Positions 33,498-34,977 of a stretch of 34,977 nt of DNA are shown piece by piece. The position numbers and the translations under genes were made by a program. The notes under the pieces were generated by a model. It searched no databases, was not told the origin of the DNA, and saw only the letters and a list, made by a program, of their open reading frames with translations. This stretch comes from Bacteroidota bacterium (GTDB lineage: Bacteria; Bacteroidota; Bacteroidia; Chitinophagales; Chitinophagaceae). The stretch covers positions 1 to 34,977 of the forward strand of contig JAUZOD010000042.1 of the NCBI GenBank assembly GCA_030706635.1, written 5' to 3'. Each line of letters starts with the position of its first letter. Within the stretch, counting starts at the first letter, position 1.

Positions 33498-34977
33498 ATG
33501 AAAAGGATCATTAAAAAAGTGGCGGTACTGGGAAGTGGTGTTATGGGTTCGCGCATTGCCTGTCATTTTGCAGGAATTGGCGTGCAGGTATTGCTGCTGG
33601 ACAGAACGCCAACTGAACTGACGGATGCAGAGAAAGTAAAGAATCTTGCACTGGATCATCCATCTGTAAAGAACCGGATCGTGAATGAGGCGTTGAGCGC
33701 TGCCGTGAAATCGAATCCTTCCCCGGTGTACACCCAGGATGTGATCAAACGAATCACGACTGGAAATTTCAATGATCATCTGAAGGATCTTGGGGGATAT
33801 GACTGGATCATCGAAGTCGTGGTGGAAAGGCTGGATATTAAAAACGGAATTTTTGCCGAAGTGGAAAAGTTCCGAAAAGCCGGAACCTTGGTCACTTCCA
33901 ATACCTCCGGCATTCCCATTCACCTGATGACGGCAGGCAGATCCGATGATTTTAAAAAGCATTTCTGTGGAACGCATTTTTTCAATCCACCGCGCTATCT
34001 GCGCCTGCTGGAAATTATTCCCAGTCCGGATACCGATCCGGAAGTGGTCGAATTCCTCTTGCATTACGGCGACCTGTATCTCGGTAAAACAACGGTGCTC
34101 TGCAAGGACACACCTGCTTTCATTGCCAACCGCGTAGGGGTATTCAGTATTATGACCATCTTCGGCCTGATGGATAAACTCGGGCTGAACATCGATCAGG
34201 TGGAAGCGCTTACGGGACCCATTATCGGCCGACCGAAATCCGCAACGTTCCGCACAGCAGACGTCGTGGGCATCGACACTCTGGTAAAAGTGGCCAAAGG
34301 CGTTTACGAAAATTGTCCGGATGATGAAGCCCGCAACACATTCATCATTCCGGCGTGGCTGGAAAAAATGATTTCCGAAAACAAACTTGGCGATAAGACC
34401 GGTCAGGGCTTCTTTTCTAAAAGGAAGAACGAGAAAGGAGAAAAAGAAATTTTGACCCTTGACCTGAGCAGTTTCGAGCATAAACCAAGAACCAGGGCCT
34501 CCTTCGCTACACTCGAAGTGGCTAAACCGGCAGAGGATTTGGGTGACAGATTAAAAATCCTCATCCGGGGAAAAGATAAAGCCGGAGATTTCTACCGCGA
34601 TTTTCATTACGCACTCTTTGCCTATGTCTCTCACCGCATTCCGGAGATCAGTGATGAGCTTTATCGGGTGGATGATGCCATGAAAGCCGGTTTTGGCTGG
34701 GAGATCGGCGCTTTTGAAACCTGGAACCTGTTTGGCGTGGCAGAAACTCTGCAACACATGCAGGCAGCCGGTTATCCGGCAGCAGCCTGGGTCAATGAAA
34801 TGCTTGCCAAAGACTTCAAACAGTTTTACACCGTAGAGAATGGGCAAAAGTTTTGTTATTCTCCGAAGAAGAAACAATATGTTTCTACCGTTTCAGGTGA
34901 TGGCAACGCCTTCATCGTGATGAAAAATTTTGAAAACCAGACGGTCTGGAAAAACAGCGCTGCGCGGCTTTATCATC
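33498..34977 (+). CDS. 3-hydroxyacyl-CoA dehydrogenase (FadN-like), 3' end outside window
   Basis: The first 493 residues are visible; the frame is open at the right edge. The NAD-binding Rossmann motif is VAVLGSGVMGSRIACHFA (G12, G14, G17). The catalytic pair is Glu110 in VVERL and His160 in GTHFFNPPR, and the second 3HCDH domain follows, with DTPAFIANRVG. A further 3HCDH_C-like block (about 370-430) and the start of what should be an enoyl-CoA hydratase domain come before the edge, the layout of FadN-type fatty-acid beta-oxidation proteins. The start is the ATG at 33498; another ATG four bases earlier (33494) stops at once. In related genomes a thiolase and acyl-CoA dehydrogenase usually follow, but they lie outside the window. 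Confidence 0.92.
   Translation, partial: MKRIIKKVAVLGSGVMGSRIACHFAGIGVQVLLLDRTPTELTDAEKVKNLALDHPSVKNRIVNEALSAAVKSNPSPVYTQDVIKRITTGNFNDHLKDLGGYDWIIEVVVERLDIKNGIFAEVEKFRKAGTLVTSNTSGIPIHLMTAGRSDDFKKHFCGTHFFNPPRYLRLLEIIPSPDTDPEVVEFLLHYGDLYLGKTTVLCKDTPAFIANRVGVFSIMTIFGLMDKLGLNIDQVEALTGPIIGRPKSATFRTADVVGIDTLVKVAKGVYENCPDDEARNTFIIPAWLEKMISENKLGDKTGQGFFSKRKNEKGEKEILTLDLSSFEHKPRTRASFATLEVAKPAEDLGDRLKILIRGKDKAGDFYRDFHYALFAYVSHRIPEISDELYRVDDAMKAGFGWEIGAFETWNLFGVAETLQHMQAAGYPAAAWVNEMLAKDFKQFYTVENGQKFCYSPKKKQYVSTVSGDGNAFIVMKNFENQTVWKNSAARLYH

Noticed and set aside
33477-34481. 334-residue minus-strand frame opposite the 3-hydroxyacyl-CoA dehydrogenase
   Set aside because: Shadow frame; the plus strand encodes clear NAD-binding and catalytic motifs from 33498 to the edge.

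Overview
This window looks like ordinary chromosomal core of a member of the Bacteroidota, most likely in or near the family Chitinophagaceae. The evidence for that placement is the gene content (DUF4293 and DUF6427 family membrane proteins, a stand-alone ECF sigma factor, an S66 peptidase pair, a KUP-type potassium transporter), start codons that mostly lack a Shine-Dalgarno sequence, several upstream boxes matching the Bacteroidota -7 consensus TAnnTTTG, and a tRNA gene without an encoded CCA. The genus cannot be told from the sequence alone.

Layout, left third. A possible histidine-kinase remnant sits at the left edge, followed by a secreted metal-dependent amidohydrolase. Then comes a gene-poor stretch with an 11-bp tandem/inverted repeat hairpin, a frameshifted secreted alpha/beta hydrolase, a tRNA-Ser(GCT) gene flanked by a strongly self-complementary element, and dnaA on the minus strand with a clear terminator and a long AT-rich upstream region. 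On the plus strand follow an FAD-dependent dehydrogenase overlapping an ABC exporter pair (ATPase and ABC-2 permease), a convergent unknown lipoprotein, and a nitronate monooxygenase overlapping a small carboxypeptidase-regulatory-like secreted protein.

Layout, middle. A sugar nucleotidyltransferase lies on the minus strand. A decayed serine beta-lactamase-family gene runs into the leader of glyA, followed by a DUF4293 membrane protein and a repeat-built coiled-coil ORF whose 3' end lies inside uvrA on the opposite strand. An ECF sigma factor with a strong terminator follows. A four-gene minus-strand cluster then encodes a secreted unknown protein, a DUF6427 membrane protein, purQ and a full-length dsbD-like reductase.

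Layout, right third. kup and a FkbM-type methyltransferase converge, with both stop codons inside the two arms of one perfect 15-bp inverted repeat. Next are an OxyR-type regulator with both redox cysteines, two tandem S66 LD-carboxypeptidase paralogues, metG with its C-terminal tRNA-binding domain, and a 3-hydroxyacyl-CoA dehydrogenase (FadN-like) cut by the right edge.

Most genes are housekeeping: replication initiation, DNA repair, translation, one-carbon and purine metabolism, envelope maintenance, redox sensing and fatty-acid oxidation. I found no CRISPR array, insertion sequence, prophage, toxin-antitoxin or defence cassette. The most unusual signals are small: structured repeats (1965-2036, 3476-3598, 27124-27174), two decaying genes, and the repeat-containing ORF against uvrA.
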